A stretch of DNA of 64,000 bases, taken from contig NZ_CP042176.1 of NCBI RefSeq assembly GCF_005937885.2, positions 3,777,501 to 3,841,500 on the forward strand. The letters are read 5' to 3'. Positions 7,694 to 16,221 of the stretch are shown piece after piece; positions within the stretch are counted from its first letter, which is position 1, and every line of letters begins with the position of its first letter. The notes below the pieces were generated by a model. That model had not been told where the DNA came from, did no database searches, and saw only the letters and a program-made list of their open reading frames with translations. The translations under genes and the position numbers were made by a program. The stretch comes from Bradyrhizobium sp. KBS0727 (lineage in GTDB: Bacteria > Pseudomonadota > Alphaproteobacteria > Rhizobiales > Xanthobacteraceae).

Positions 7694-9288
7694 ACCAGAT
7701 CACGCCCCCGCCGAAGATCGAGATCATTCCCGGCAGCGCACCGTTTTCGGAAGCGCAGCGGTCATGGCTGAACGGCTTCTTTGCCGGCCTGTTGTCGGAC
7801 GCACCGACCCCATTGTCGGCCGAGCAGGGCGCCGCCGTCATGGGTGGCGGCGATGGCGACGACGGTGAAGCGCCCTGGCACGACCAGACCATGCCGATCG
7901 CCGATCGGATGAAGCTCGCCGAAGGCCGCCCGCTGCGACGGCGATTCATGGCGGCGATGGCACAGCAGGATTGCGGCCAGTGCGGCTACGACTGCCATAA
8001 CTATTCCGAAGCGATCGCGACCAAGAGCGAAGCGCGCCTCAATCTCTGCGTCCCCGGCGGCAAGGAAACCGCGCGGATGCTGAAGTCACTCTATGAGGAG
8101 ATCGACAAGGCGCCCGCCGCCGCGCCGTCATCGGCACCGGCTGCCGCGCCCGCGACGCCCGCCGTCGTATCGGAGGCCGGGCGTTCGCGCGACAATCCGG
8201 TGCCGGCAAAATTCCTCTCGCGCCGGCTGCTGAACGGCAAGGGCTCGGAAAAGGAAACCTGGCATATCGAATTCGATCTGTCCGGCTGCGGGCTCGATTA
8301 CGTCGTCGGCGATTCCTTCGGCATCTTCGCCCGCAACGATCTCGGCCTGGTGGACCAGATCATCGCGCTGCTCGGCGCGTCGCATACGACGGAGGTGAGG
8401 GGCAAGACGTTGCGCGAGGTCTTGCTCGACGATGTCTCGTTGTCTCCGGCGCCGGATTCGCTGTTCGAGCTGATCTCGTACCTGACCGGCGGCGCGCTGC
8501 GGGAGAAGGCCCGTGCGCTGGCGCAAGGGGAGGATCCCGATGGCGACGCCGCCACGCTTGACGTGATGGCGGTATTGCAGAAGTTTTCGCGGGTCCGTCC
8601 GCACCCCGAGGCCTTCGTCGAGGCGCTGGAACCGCTGCAGCCACGGCTGTACTCGATCTCGTCGTCACACAACGCGACGCCGGGAAAGCTGTCGCTGACG
8701 GTGGATTGCGTGCGTTACGTGATCAATAAGCGCCGGCGTCTGGGACTTGCATCGACGTTCCTGTCGGAGCGGATCAATCCGGGCGACGAACTCAAGGTCT
8801 ATGTCCAGAAGGCCCATGGCTTCGCGCTGCCTGAGGATGCGAAAACGCCGATCATCATGGTCGGTCCGGGGACCGGCATCGCGCCATTCCGCGCCTTCCT
8901 GCAGGACCGCCGCGCCACCGGGGCGCCCGGCAAGAACTGGTTGTTCTTCGGCCATCAGCGCAGCGACTGCGATTTCTTCTATGCCGACGAACTCAACGCG
9001 ATGAAGACCTCGGGTCTGCTGACCCGGTTGTCGCTGGCGTGGTCGCGCGACGGCGACAAGAAGTTCTATGTCCAGGACCGCATGCGCGAGGTCGGCCGTG
9101 AGATGTGGACGTGGCTCGCCGAGGGCGCTCACGTCTACATCTGCGGCGATGCCAAGCGCATGGCAAAGGACGTCGAGCGGGCGATGGTCGACATCGTCGC
9201 CCAGTTCGGTGCACGCTCGACCGACGAGGCCATCCTCTTTGTTGCGGATCTCAAGAAAAAGGGCCGGTTCCAGCAGGACGTGTACTAG
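7690..9288 (+). CDS. CysJ-like NADPH flavoprotein lacking flavodoxin, with N-terminal Fe-S motif
   Basis: 532-residue reductase usually annotated as sulfite reductase subunit alpha. After about 80 variable residues comes a cysteine motif (C95, C98, C102 in CGQCGYDC, then C120 in LNLCVPGG) typical of a small 4Fe-4S domain. An Ala/Pro linker (about 135-160) is followed by the FAD-binding domain (RLYSISSSHNA near 319) and the NADPH-binding domain (GPGTGIAPFRAF near 392; C-terminal RFQQDVY). The N-terminal FMN flavodoxin domain of true CysJ is absent. It overlaps nirA by four bases (ATGA), so it probably feeds electrons from NADPH to NirA through its Fe-S domain or a ferredoxin. That link is inference. 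Confidence 0.88.
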   Translation: MNQITPPPKIEIIPGSAPFSEAQRSWLNGFFAGLLSDAPTPLSAEQGAAVMGGGDGDDGEAPWHDQTMPIADRMKLAEGRPLRRRFMAAMAQQDCGQCGYDCHNYSEAIATKSEARLNLCVPGGKETARMLKSLYEEIDKAPAAAPSSAPAAAPATPAVVSEAGRSRDNPVPAKFLSRRLLNGKGSEKETWHIEFDLSGCGLDYVVGDSFGIFARNDLGLVDQIIALLGASHTTEVRGKTLREVLLDDVSLSPAPDSLFELISYLTGGALREKARALAQGEDPDGDAATLDVMAVLQKFSRVRPHPEAFVEALEPLQPRLYSISSSHNATPGKLSLTVDCVRYVINKRRRLGLASTFLSERINPGDELKVYVQKAHGFALPEDAKTPIIMVGPGTGIAPFRAFLQDRRATGAPGKNWLFFGHQRSDCDFFYADELNAMKTSGLLTRLSLAWSRDGDKKFYVQDRMREVGREMWTWLAEGAHVYICGDAKRMAKDVERAMVDIVAQFGARSTDEAILFVADLKKKGRFQQDVY

Positions 9289-9584
9289 TCTAGGGGCGGG
9301 ACGAGGTCAGATTGGGTCGGGACGCCGGGCCTTTTTCCCGCTCCTTTCTACTTTGCATGGGGTTGTTTTCGCGATTTTGTGTCTGGCGCCGTGCGTTTTC
9401 CGGATATTCGGGTTCCGGTTAGCTCAAATCGGCGCGAATAAAATTCTCACGAGAATCCCGGCCGGAGAATTTCCAGCTGAAAACCTGTTCCGGCGAAGCG
9501 TCGGCATCACTTTTTTTCCCGCCGGCTTGAATCCGGGCGCAACCGATATTCCATATGCAGCCCATGCAGCGTTGGAGGTCGACC
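9289..9584. other. Intergenic region before small membrane protein
   Basis: About 296 bp with no supported gene. A GC-rich segment followed by CCTTTTT near 9329-9336 may mark the end of the nirA operon, but the stem is poor. The last part must carry the promoter of the 50-residue gene; no clear boxes are visible. Confidence 0.4.
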
Positions 9585-9737
9585 ATGCGCGAACTATCGG
9601 CGGAAGCCCGCCTGCACCTATATGCGCGCTCGCTGTCCCGGCGGACGGGAGCCGGGTTCCATACCGCGGCGCTCTATGGCGCGCTCGCGATCATAGCGGC
9701 CGTCGTTTTCGGCACGCTGTCGGTTCACCCATTCTAG
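9585..9737 (+). CDS. Small single-pass membrane protein (50 aa)
   Basis: Short gene with a strong ribosome site (GGAGG, 9574-9578) six bases before ATG 9585. The product begins MRELSAEARLHLYARSLSRR and ends with one hydrophobic helix (LYGALAIIAAVVFGTLSV) and HPF, so a short basic cytosolic head precedes one transmembrane segment. Two upstream in-frame ATGs exist but lack a good ribosome site. It ends three bases from the convergent pxpA stop. The family is unknown; similar small one-helix proteins are common in Bradyrhizobium. Function not assignable. Confidence 0.65.
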   Translation: MRELSAEARLHLYARSLSRRTGAGFHTAALYGALAIIAAVVFGTLSVHPF

Positions 9738-9740
9738 GAA

Positions 9741-10511
9741 TTAACCAGCCGTCTTAAACGGCGCGACCGCAATCCCGGCAGTCTTCAAGGCTTGACGGAC
9801 CCCGCGCGCGATTTCGACCGCGCCCGGCGTGTCGCCGTGGATGCAGACCGTATCGGTGCGCATCTTGATGACCTTGCCCGTGACCGAGACCACCGCACCG
9901 TCCTGCACCATCCGCACTACCCGCTCGGCGATCTCTTTGGCGTCGTGCAGCACGGCGCCGGGCTTTTTGCGCGAGACCAGCGAGCCATTGTCCTCATAGG
10001 CGCGGTCGGCGAATACCTCATGCACCATCGGCAGATTGGCCGCTTCGCCCGCGGTCACCAGCTTTGAATTGGCCAGCACCACGAAGATGAGGTTGGGATC
10101 GACCGCCTTGATGGCGTTGGCGATGGCCCTTGCCGTCATGTCGTCCTCGCAGGCGACGTTGGAAATCGCGCCATGCGCCTTGACGTGCGTCACCTTGTGG
10201 CCGGCGGCGGTTGCAATCGCCTGCAAGGCGCCGATCTGGTAGGCGATCAGGTTTTCGATCTCCGACGACTTCAACCCTGGCATCGGCCGACGGCCAAAAC
10301 CGTGCAGATCGCGATATCCAGGATGGGCGCCGACGCTGACGCCGCGCGCCTTCGCGAGTTCGACCGTGTGGCGCATGATGTCGGCATCGCCGGCATGAAA
10401 ACCGCAGGCGACGTTGACCGATGTCGCGAGTTCGATCATGGCGGCATCATTGCCCATTTCCCACGGGCCAAAGCTTTCGCCGAGATCGCAATTGAGGTCG
10501 ATGGTTGTCAT
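9741..10511 (-). CDS. pxpA: 5-oxoprolinase subunit PxpA (LamB/YcsF family)
   Basis: 256 residues of the LamB/YcsF family, the subunit that with PxpB and PxpC forms the ATP-dependent bacterial 5-oxoprolinase cleaving pyroglutamate to glutamate. Hallmarks: CDLGESFGPWEMG at the start, NVACGFHAGD (about 33-42), VGAHPGYRDLHGFGRR (about 56-71), HVKAHGAI (about 103-110) and IHGDTPGA near the end. It is last in the order pxpB, pxpC, pxpA on the minus strand, 39 bp after pxpC, so probably one operon. Confidence 0.94.
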   Translation of the reverse strand: MTTIDLNCDLGESFGPWEMGNDAAMIELATSVNVACGFHAGDADIMRHTVELAKARGVSVGAHPGYRDLHGFGRRPMPGLKSSEIENLIAYQIGALQAIATAAGHKVTHVKAHGAISNVACEDDMTARAIANAIKAVDPNLIFVVLANSKLVTAGEAANLPMVHEVFADRAYEDNGSLVSRKKPGAVLHDAKEIAERVVRMVQDGAVVSVTGKVIKMRTDTVCIHGDTPGAVEIARGVRQALKTAGIAVAPFKTAG

Positions 10512-10550
10512 GATGTTGGTCCGCTTCTACTCTGTGGATCTTGTGGGCGG

Positions 10551-11606
10551 TTAGTCCGGCCCCGATGGGTCGGCCTGCGGCGCGACCTGCCAGGTCACGG
10601 CATCGACCGCGCTGACGGCCTGGCCTGCGACATTGGCATCGTGCAGCGCGTCGAGGTTGAGATCAACGCTTTCGAGCGCGCGCAACCGCTCGGGCAGGGA
10701 GCGCAGCAGCTCGGCAAACCTACGCGCCTCGGCCTGCGCCTCGGCCATGCTGACCGCCTGGAAACGAAACGGCCGCCCGGCCGGGGTCTGCGCAAACCGG
10801 CCGAAATCGGCTGATATCACGGTCGCGATCTTGGGATAGCCGCCGCTGGTGCCGCGGTCCGGCATCAGCACGATCGGCTGGCCATTGCCGGGCACCTGCA
10901 GGCTGCCGTTCACGGTGCCGTCGGAGACGATGTTGTGGCCGTGCAGATGCGCAAGCGCGGGGCCTTCGAGCCGGTAACCCATGCGGTCACTGGTCGCCGA
11001 TACCTTCCACTCGCTGTCGACAAACAGCTTCTTGGTGTCGTCGGCGAATTCGTCGTCCTGCGGTCCCCACACCACCCGGATCGGCGCGTCCGATGCCGGC
11101 GGCAGGTCGATCCGCCGCTCCGTCGCGCCGCTGGCCGCCTTGGTCTGCAATTCGTCTCCGGCCTGCAGGGGACGGGGATAGGGACTGCCGAGGCCGGCCC
11201 GGGCGTTGACGGCAAGACTGCCGAACATCGGCTCGCCGGCAATACTGCCTTCGATGGCGAGATAGCTGAACGAACCGCTGCGGGCAAAGCCGAGCGTCAG
11301 TGTCTCGCCGTCGGCCAGCGTCGCGGAAGTATCCGGTGCAACCGGGCGCCCGGCGATATCGGCATTCCGTGATGCGCCGGCGAGTGCGATCCGAACCGCA
11401 CCGCCGCGCGCCGTGAACGTCGCCCCGAACGGGCCGATTTCGACGCATGCGGCAAAGGGGTCGTTTCCGACCAGCGTATTCGCCGTCGCCAGCGCCAGGC
11501 GATCCATCGCACCGCTTGGCACCAGGCCATAGCGCTGCGAGCCGGGACGTCCGCCGTCCTGGATCGAACTTGCCGGGCCAATCGATGCGATGACGAGTTT
11601 GCTCAT
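10551..11606 (-). CDS. pxpC: 5-oxoprolinase subunit PxpC (biotin-dependent carboxyltransferase-like)
   Basis: 351 residues of the KipA/PxpC (AHS2) family. Typical features are the start VIASIGPASSIQDGGRPGSQ, followed by RYGLVPSGAMDR and then ATANTLVGN (about 20-50), and the segment SDRMGYRLEGPALAH with IVLMPDRGTSGGYPKIATV in the last third. It acts as a complex with PxpB and PxpA on 5-oxoproline. Its ATG overlaps the pxpB stop by four bases (11603-11606), implying coupled translation. Older names for this family are urea amidolyase-related or KipI antagonist. Confidence 0.93.
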   Translation of the reverse strand: MSKLVIASIGPASSIQDGGRPGSQRYGLVPSGAMDRLALATANTLVGNDPFAACVEIGPFGATFTARGGAVRIALAGASRNADIAGRPVAPDTSATLADGETLTLGFARSGSFSYLAIEGSIAGEPMFGSLAVNARAGLGSPYPRPLQAGDELQTKAASGATERRIDLPPASDAPIRVVWGPQDDEFADDTKKLFVDSEWKVSATSDRMGYRLEGPALAHLHGHNIVSDGTVNGSLQVPGNGQPIVLMPDRGTSGGYPKIATVISADFGRFAQTPAGRPFRFQAVSMAEAQAEARRFAELLRSLPERLRALESVDLNLDALHDANVAGQAVSAVDAVTWQVAPQADPSGPD

Positions 11607-12352
11607 GAGGCCAGCAACTCGGCAATGAACTCGCCGGCTTCAGCGGCGCGATCCTGCTCCGCGAAGGTTTTTGCATCGACGGCCGCAAAGGTTATTTGGT
11701 CGCCCGGCTCCAAAAGAAAGATCGGATCGCGGTGGAGCTGATAGGTGCGGACCGCCGTCCGTCCGAGCAGATGCCAGCCGCTCGGGCCGGCGAGGCACTG
11801 CACGCCGGTTTGCACGCCGCCGATCGAAATCGTGCCGGCCGGTGTCAGCAGCCGCGGGTTCTGACGCCGCGGCAGATGCAGGAAATCCGCAAGCCCGCTG
11901 AGATAGGACCAGCCCGGCGTAAAGCCGATCATGGCGACGCGATAATCGCCGGCCGTGTGCCGTGCCACGATATCCTCGGGTGTGGTGTCGAGGGTCTTGG
12001 CAACGTCCTCGAGGTCGATGCCATGCTCGCCGCCATAAACGACGGGAATACGCCAGCGCCGGGCCGGCATTGTCTCCGGAACAGGCCGCTGAGCGAGCGC
12101 CAACAGCTTCTCGCCGAGATCGTCGAAACCGACCTGCAGGGGATCGTAATGCACCAGCAGCGAACGGTAGGTCGGCACGGCCTCGGTCACGCCGGCGATC
12201 GGCTCGGCCGCCAGCGCGCGGTCGAGCGCCAGCACCCGCCGGTTGGCGGCATCGTCGATGTTGCGGCTGAATTCCACCGTGATGGCGCTGTCGCCACTGG
12301 GCAAAAGGCGGGGCGGGGATAGCGGCGCGGCCATGGCCTCGGAATGCCTCAT
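11603..12352 (-). CDS. pxpB: 5-oxoprolinase subunit PxpB (AHS1/KipI family)
   Basis: 249 residues of the AHS1/KipI family: LLPSGDSAITVEFS near the start, the central IPVVYGGEHGIDLEDVA, the conserved GFTPGWSYLSGL and the block LTPAGTISIGGVQTGVQ ahead of PSGWHLLGRT. It partners PxpC in the pyroglutamate-cleaving complex. First gene of the unit. An in-frame ATG at 12334 is an alternative start; neither has a clearly superior ribosome site. The 206-bp gap to the divergent RraA-like gene should hold both promoters. Confidence 0.92.
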   Translation of the reverse strand: MRHSEAMAAPLSPPRLLPSGDSAITVEFSRNIDDAANRRVLALDRALAAEPIAGVTEAVPTYRSLLVHYDPLQVGFDDLGEKLLALAQRPVPETMPARRWRIPVVYGGEHGIDLEDVAKTLDTTPEDIVARHTAGDYRVAMIGFTPGWSYLSGLADFLHLPRRQNPRLLTPAGTISIGGVQTGVQCLAGPSGWHLLGRTAVRTYQLHRDPIFLLEPGDQITFAAVDAKTFAEQDRAAEAGEFIAELLAS

Positions 12353-12558
12353 AGCTTCTGGGCGAGAGCTAATCTGTAGCGTGTTTGGTGGCGAAGTGGA
12401 ATTCGCTTCGTGCGAAATCAGCCTGCAAGTTCAATAAATTAATCTGCATCGCGCTGATAAGATGTTGTGATCGCGCATATCCGGTCAGCCCTTGACGCGA
12501 TGCCCGCGCCCCGCAAGATGCGGGAGCTTTCAATTCCCTCCCGGAGCCTGCATTCCAG

Positions 12559-13257
12559 ATGTCCCTGTCCCCCGAAGCCGTCGCAACCCTGTCCCGTGTC
12601 TCCACCGGCACCATCACCACCGTTCTGCTCAAGAAGGGCCTGCGGAACGTCTGGATGCGCGGCGCTAAACCGCTGCGTCCGGGATTGCCGCGGCTGGTCG
12701 GACCGGCCTTTACGCTGCGCTTTGTCCCCGCGCGCGAAGACCTCGCCACGCCTGAATCCTGGTCGTCACCGATTTCGACCCGCACCGCGATTGAAGCGAT
12801 GCCGGCAGGCTGCATCTGTGTCACCGACGCCATGGGCATCACCGATGCCGGCATTTTCGGCGATATTCTCTGCGCCCGCATGGTCAAGCGCGGGGTGGCC
12901 GCGCTGATCACCGATGGCGTGGTTCGCGACGTCGAAGGCGTGCTCGGCACCAACCTGCCGGTCTGGTGCGACGGCTTTGCCGCGCCGCCGTCGGTCGCCG
13001 GGCTGACCTTCGTCGGCTGGGGTGAGCCGATCGGCTGCGGCGGTGTTGCGGTATTTCCCAACGACATCGTGGTCGCCGACCAGGACGGCGCGGTGCTGAT
13101 CCCGCAGGCACTGCTCGACCACGTGCTGGCCGAGGGGCCGGAGCAGGAACGGATGGAGGCCTGGATCGTCAACGAAGTGAATAACGGCGCGGCGTTGCCG
13201 GGCCTTTATCCGATGAACGCCGAGACCAAGGCGCGCTACGCCGCCAGCAAGAAATAA
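12559..13257 (+). CDS. RraA-family protein (HMG aldolase-like / ribonuclease activity regulator)
   Basis: 232-residue RraA-like fold protein. Signs are LSRVSTGTITTVLLKKG, the central GGVAALITDGVVRDVEGV-like stretch (here RGVAALITDGVVRDVEG) with the catalytic Arg-Asp pair, and NDIVVADQDGAVLIPQ. Plant and bacterial members are 4-hydroxy-4-methyl-2-oxoglutarate/oxaloacetate aldolases, while RraA itself inhibits RNase E. With a cupin 25 bp downstream and an oxoprolinase operon divergent, a small-molecule aldolase or decarboxylase role is more likely than RNA control. Precise substrate unknown. Confidence 0.88.
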   Translation: MSLSPEAVATLSRVSTGTITTVLLKKGLRNVWMRGAKPLRPGLPRLVGPAFTLRFVPAREDLATPESWSSPISTRTAIEAMPAGCICVTDAMGITDAGIFGDILCARMVKRGVAALITDGVVRDVEGVLGTNLPVWCDGFAAPPSVAGLTFVGWGEPIGCGGVAVFPNDIVVADQDGAVLIPQALLDHVLAEGPEQERMEAWIVNEVNNGAALPGLYPMNAETKARYAASKK

Positions 13258-13282
13258 CACCAACAAGGAGAGGTAACCCCCC

Positions 13283-13687
13283 ATGGACTTTCATCCCGCG
13301 GGCTCCCGGCCGACGCGCACCGCACCGCCTGAATATTTCACCGGCACCGTGCTGCAGGACCCGATTATCGCGACCGCATCCCCGGCACGGCTGGTCGCGA
13401 ATTCCGTTTCCTTCGAGCCCGGCGCACGCACCGCATGGCACTCGCATCCGCTCGGTCAGGCGCTCTATGTGCTGGCAGGGCTTGGCCGAATACAAACCAA
13501 GGGCGGACCGATCCGGGAAATCCGCCCCGGCGACGTGATCTGGATTCCGCCGGGCGAGAAACACTGGCATGGCGCTTCGCCGACCAATGGCATGACCCAC
13601 CTCGCGATGCAGGAAGCGCTCGACGGCAACACCGCGACCTGGATGGAAAAGGTCACGGACGCGGAGTATTCCGCCAAGGTCGGCTAG
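13283..13687 (+). CDS. Small cupin-domain protein
   Basis: 134-residue single-domain cupin. Cupin motif 1 appears as the residues around FEPGARTAWHSHPLGQALYV, with two His and a downstream Glu-type ligand position. Motif 2 is PGDVIWIPPGEKHWHGA. Likely a metal-binding beta-barrel enzyme or binding protein, of the kind often annotated as a carboxymuconolactone decarboxylase-associated or quercetinase-like cupin. It is preceded by AGGAGAGG and lies 25 bp after the RraA-like gene, so they are probably co-transcribed. It ends near a bidirectional terminator. Confidence 0.88.
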   Translation: MDFHPAGSRPTRTAPPEYFTGTVLQDPIIATASPARLVANSVSFEPGARTAWHSHPLGQALYVLAGLGRIQTKGGPIREIRPGDVIWIPPGEKHWHGASPTNGMTHLAMQEALDGNTATWMEKVTDAEYSAKVG

Positions 13688-13739
13688 CTAGATCCGCTCG
13701 GCGATCCAGGTACCCGCGCACAGAACCGGCAAGCGCCCA

Positions 13740-13773
13740 ACAAAATGCCCCGCCGACCGGGCGAGGCTTTTGT
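13740..13773. terminator. Bidirectional intrinsic terminator
   Basis: ACAAAA and TTTTGT arms flank GCC/GGC and CGCC/GGCG pairs around a GACC-type loop. It sits between the convergent cupin (+) and DUF2147 (-) genes and offers a GC stem with a U-run in both directions. Confidence 0.72.
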
Positions 13774-13795
13774 TGCCTGTGCGATGGCGGGTTTG

Positions 13796-14626
13796 TCAGT
13801 TGACGCGGGTCCAGGTCTGGCCGCCGCAGAACACGCCGCCGAAGGCGCAACCCTGGACGCGCAGGCTGTCGGAGCCTTTCAACGCGATGGTCGAATCATA
13901 GGTGCTGCCGGTGTTCGGATCGAGGATCCGGCCGCTCCATTTGGCGTCCTTAGCGGGCTTCATGTTGATCAGAACCTGTTCGCCGTTCTGGTTGGATTTC
14001 TTGTCGACCGAATAGCCGCAGAGATTGGCGCCGCATTGCTCGATCCTGACCTTGCCTTCCTTCTCTTCCGTCAGCCACAGGCCAAGCGGCGAGTTCGCGG
14101 CCTGAACCGCTGCCGGGGCCGGGGCGGGTGCCGTGGGCGGCACGGCGGCGACGAGTGGTGCGGGCGCATCAGCGGGCTTGGCTACCGGAACTGCTTCTTG
14201 CTGAACCGGCGGGGCAGGCGGGGCGGGCGGTGATGTCGTCACGGTATCCGCGGGCGTGGCGGCTGCCGTTGCGGTCGATGGTTCAGTCGTTGAGGCCGTA
14301 GCAGGCGCTACCGGTGCAGGGGCCGCGGGAACGGGAGCCGTCGCTGCGGGCGCCGCGGCCTGCTCGGATGGAGCCGGCGCCGCAGCGTCGGGCGCGGATT
14401 GCTGCGAGTCGGTCTTGGCCTGTTGAGGTGACTTGCGCGAACGGTCGGTGTCCTCGTTGCGCGAACGCTTGGCCTTGCGGCCGCTATTGTCGTAAACGCC
14501 GGGAATCGAGACGGTTCCGCGATCGGGATCGACGCGAATGGTGCGGCCGCCATATTCGAAGGTGTACTGGGCTTGCGCCGCGGTGCTTGCGAGCAACAGG
14601 GCGGCGATAGCCAGAAGCTTCTTCAT
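13796..14626 (-). CDS. Secreted DUF2147-domain protein with Pro/Ala-rich linker
   Basis: 276 residues. A clear Sec signal peptide (KKLLAIAALLLASTAAQA) is followed by a short conserved N-terminal patch (YTFEYGGRTIRVDPDRGTVS), a long Ala/Pro/Thr-rich low-complexity linker (about 65-175) and a C-terminal DUF2147 domain (from about SPLGLWLTEEKEGKVRIEQC to LRVQGCAFGGVFCGGQTWTR). DUF2147 proteins are periplasmic or envelope proteins of unknown activity. The start at 14626 is supported by a near-perfect AGGAGGT; the frame is open 27 bases further. The linker probably spans cell wall or periplasm. Confidence 0.88.
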   Translation of the reverse strand: MKKLLAIAALLLASTAAQAQYTFEYGGRTIRVDPDRGTVSIPGVYDNSGRKAKRSRNEDTDRSRKSPQQAKTDSQQSAPDAAAPAPSEQAAAPAATAPVPAAPAPVAPATASTTEPSTATAAATPADTVTTSPPAPPAPPVQQEAVPVAKPADAPAPLVAAVPPTAPAPAPAAVQAANSPLGLWLTEEKEGKVRIEQCGANLCGYSVDKKSNQNGEQVLINMKPAKDAKWSGRILDPNTGSTYDSTIALKGSDSLRVQGCAFGGVFCGGQTWTRVN

Positions 14627-14811
14627 AACGACCTCCTGAACGGGGAATTCCAATCCCCGAAGCTACGCATTTGCAGCCTCACGCAACGTGATCCAGATCA
14701 CTTTCAAATGATGAGTCGTATCCTAGCGGCTTTGGTTCAAAGATGGTCCGGCCAGTCTAATTTGCGGCCGATAAGCGGTCAATTTTCTGCGAAAACCGAT
14801 CTGGTTGCGGA

Positions 14812-15591
14812 TCAATCGAACCAGGCGGCGTAGATTTTTCGATAGCTGCCGTCCTCGGTGGCGATATGCAGCCATTGATCGACGAACGCCTTGAGCGCGA
14901 CATCGCGTTGCAGCCAGTAGGCCTTCTCGGCGAAGTCGAACGGCTTTTCCGGATGCACCGCGCAGAGCACGCCGGCGTGTTGCTTCTGCTGGTAGCGGGT
15001 CTCGGCAGCGTCCGTCATCATCAGGTCGGCATTGCCCTTGGCGATTTCGTCAAAGATGGTGACGTTGTCGTTCCAGGTTTTGATCTCGGCGTTCTTGATA
15101 TTGGCCTTGGCAAAGCGCTCGTTGGTACCGCCGGGATTGACGATCACGCGCGTACCGGCCTTGTCGATATCGGCGATGGTTTCAAATTTGCCCTTGTCGG
15201 CGCAGCGGGCGATCGGAGTCTTGCCCTCGCGCATGATCGGCGTGGAGAACATTCCCTTTTTCTGCCGGTCGAGCGTGATCGAGACGCCGCCCATCGCGAC
15301 GTCGAAATTGTCGGCCTCGAAATCCTTCATCATCTGCGGCCAAGCGGTCTGGACGAACTCGACCCTGACGCCGAGCGCCTTGCCAAGCGCCTCGGCCATG
15401 TCGACGTCGAAACCGCGGAATTTGGCGGTCGCCTTGTCGAAATAGGTGAACGGCAGATAGTCGCCGGTCATGCCGACACGCAACGTTCCGCGCTTGATGA
15501 TGTCGTCGAGGCGCGAGGAGGCCGCTGGCTGCTGGGCTGACGCGGATACCGTCCACAGAACAACCATGACGCTGGCCAGCATTCGAAACAT
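14812..15591 (-). CDS. Periplasmic cyclohexadienyl dehydratase-like (PheC family) binding-fold protein
   Basis: 259 residues with a signal peptide (MLASVMVVLWTVSASAQQ). The body has the periplasmic amino-acid-binding fold, but its motifs track PheC: TGDYLPFTYF, GFDVDMAEALG, FDVAMGGVSI, GKTPIARCAD, VNPGGTNERFAKAN, NVTIFDEIAKGNADLMMTDA, CAVHPEKPFDFAEKAYWL. PheC converts prephenate/arogenate to phenylpyruvate/phenylalanine in the periplasm. No ABC permease or ATPase is adjacent, which favours the enzyme over a transporter part. The start at 15591 has a GGGAGAAG site; the frame is open to 15696. A true substrate-binding protein remains possible. Confidence 0.85.
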   Translation of the reverse strand: MFRMLASVMVVLWTVSASAQQPAASSRLDDIIKRGTLRVGMTGDYLPFTYFDKATAKFRGFDVDMAEALGKALGVRVEFVQTAWPQMMKDFEADNFDVAMGGVSITLDRQKKGMFSTPIMREGKTPIARCADKGKFETIADIDKAGTRVIVNPGGTNERFAKANIKNAEIKTWNDNVTIFDEIAKGNADLMMTDAAETRYQQKQHAGVLCAVHPEKPFDFAEKAYWLQRDVALKAFVDQWLHIATEDGSYRKIYAAWFD

Positions 15592-15688
15592 CACGACTTC
15601 TCCCCGAGCGATTTCTATTGCACTTTGGTGCGATGGCGATGGATTTAGACCAGATGCCCGCGCGGGGCCAGCCGGAGAAATCGAAATC

Positions 15689-16201
15689 GTGACCATCTCG
15701 CTCTACGACGCCTCGGTCGGCGTCTTCGTGCCCTTTCTCGGCAACCTGTCCGCGCTTCTCGACCACGCCGCGGCGGATGCGAAGGCCCGCAACATCGATC
15801 CCGCGGTGCTGCTCAACATGCGGCTCTATCCCAACATGTACAGCCTGAAGCAGCAGGTGGCCGAGGCCAATCGTCATGCGGTCGTTGCCGGCGCGCTGCT
15901 TGCCGGCAGCACCCCTTACACATTCGGGGATGCCGAGCCCGACATCGCCGAGCTCAAGTCGCGGATAGCGGCGGCGATCGATTTTGTGCAGGGCTTGCCG
16001 CGCGCGACGGTCGATGCCGCGGGCGACAAAGAGGTCGTTTTCACCTTCAAGAGCGGTGCGATGCGAACATTTACCGGGAAGTCACTGCTGCTGACGTTCA
16101 GCGTGCCGCAGTTCTTCTTTCACATCACGACGGCCTACGACATCCTGCGTCACGCCGGCGTCGAACTCGCCAAGAAGGATTTTCTCGGGCCGCCACGTTA
16201 G
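15689..16201 (+). CDS. DUF1993 family protein
   Basis: 170 residues starting with GTG 15689 (GGAGAAA about ten bases ahead). The sequence TISLYDASVGVFVPFLGNLSALLDHAAADA, with later LYPNMYSLKQQVA and FFFHITTAYDILRHAGVELAKKDFLG, matches the DUF1993 family, a four-helix DinB-like fold of unknown function. It is divergent from the PheC-like gene with 97 bp between the starts. Cytosolic; possible metal-binding His residues are H-rich near the C-terminus (FFHITTAYDILRHAG). Confidence 0.82.
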   Translation: MTISLYDASVGVFVPFLGNLSALLDHAAADAKARNIDPAVLLNMRLYPNMYSLKQQVAEANRHAVVAGALLAGSTPYTFGDAEPDIAELKSRIAAAIDFVQGLPRATVDAAGDKEVVFTFKSGAMRTFTGKSLLLTFSVPQFFFHITTAYDILRHAGVELAKKDFLGPPR

Positions 16202-16221
16202 GCGAAAACGTCGGAGGAGGA

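Noticed and set aside
14812..15591. ABC amino-acid transporter subunit
   Set aside because: No permease or ATPase nearby, and the motifs follow cyclohexadienyl dehydratase.
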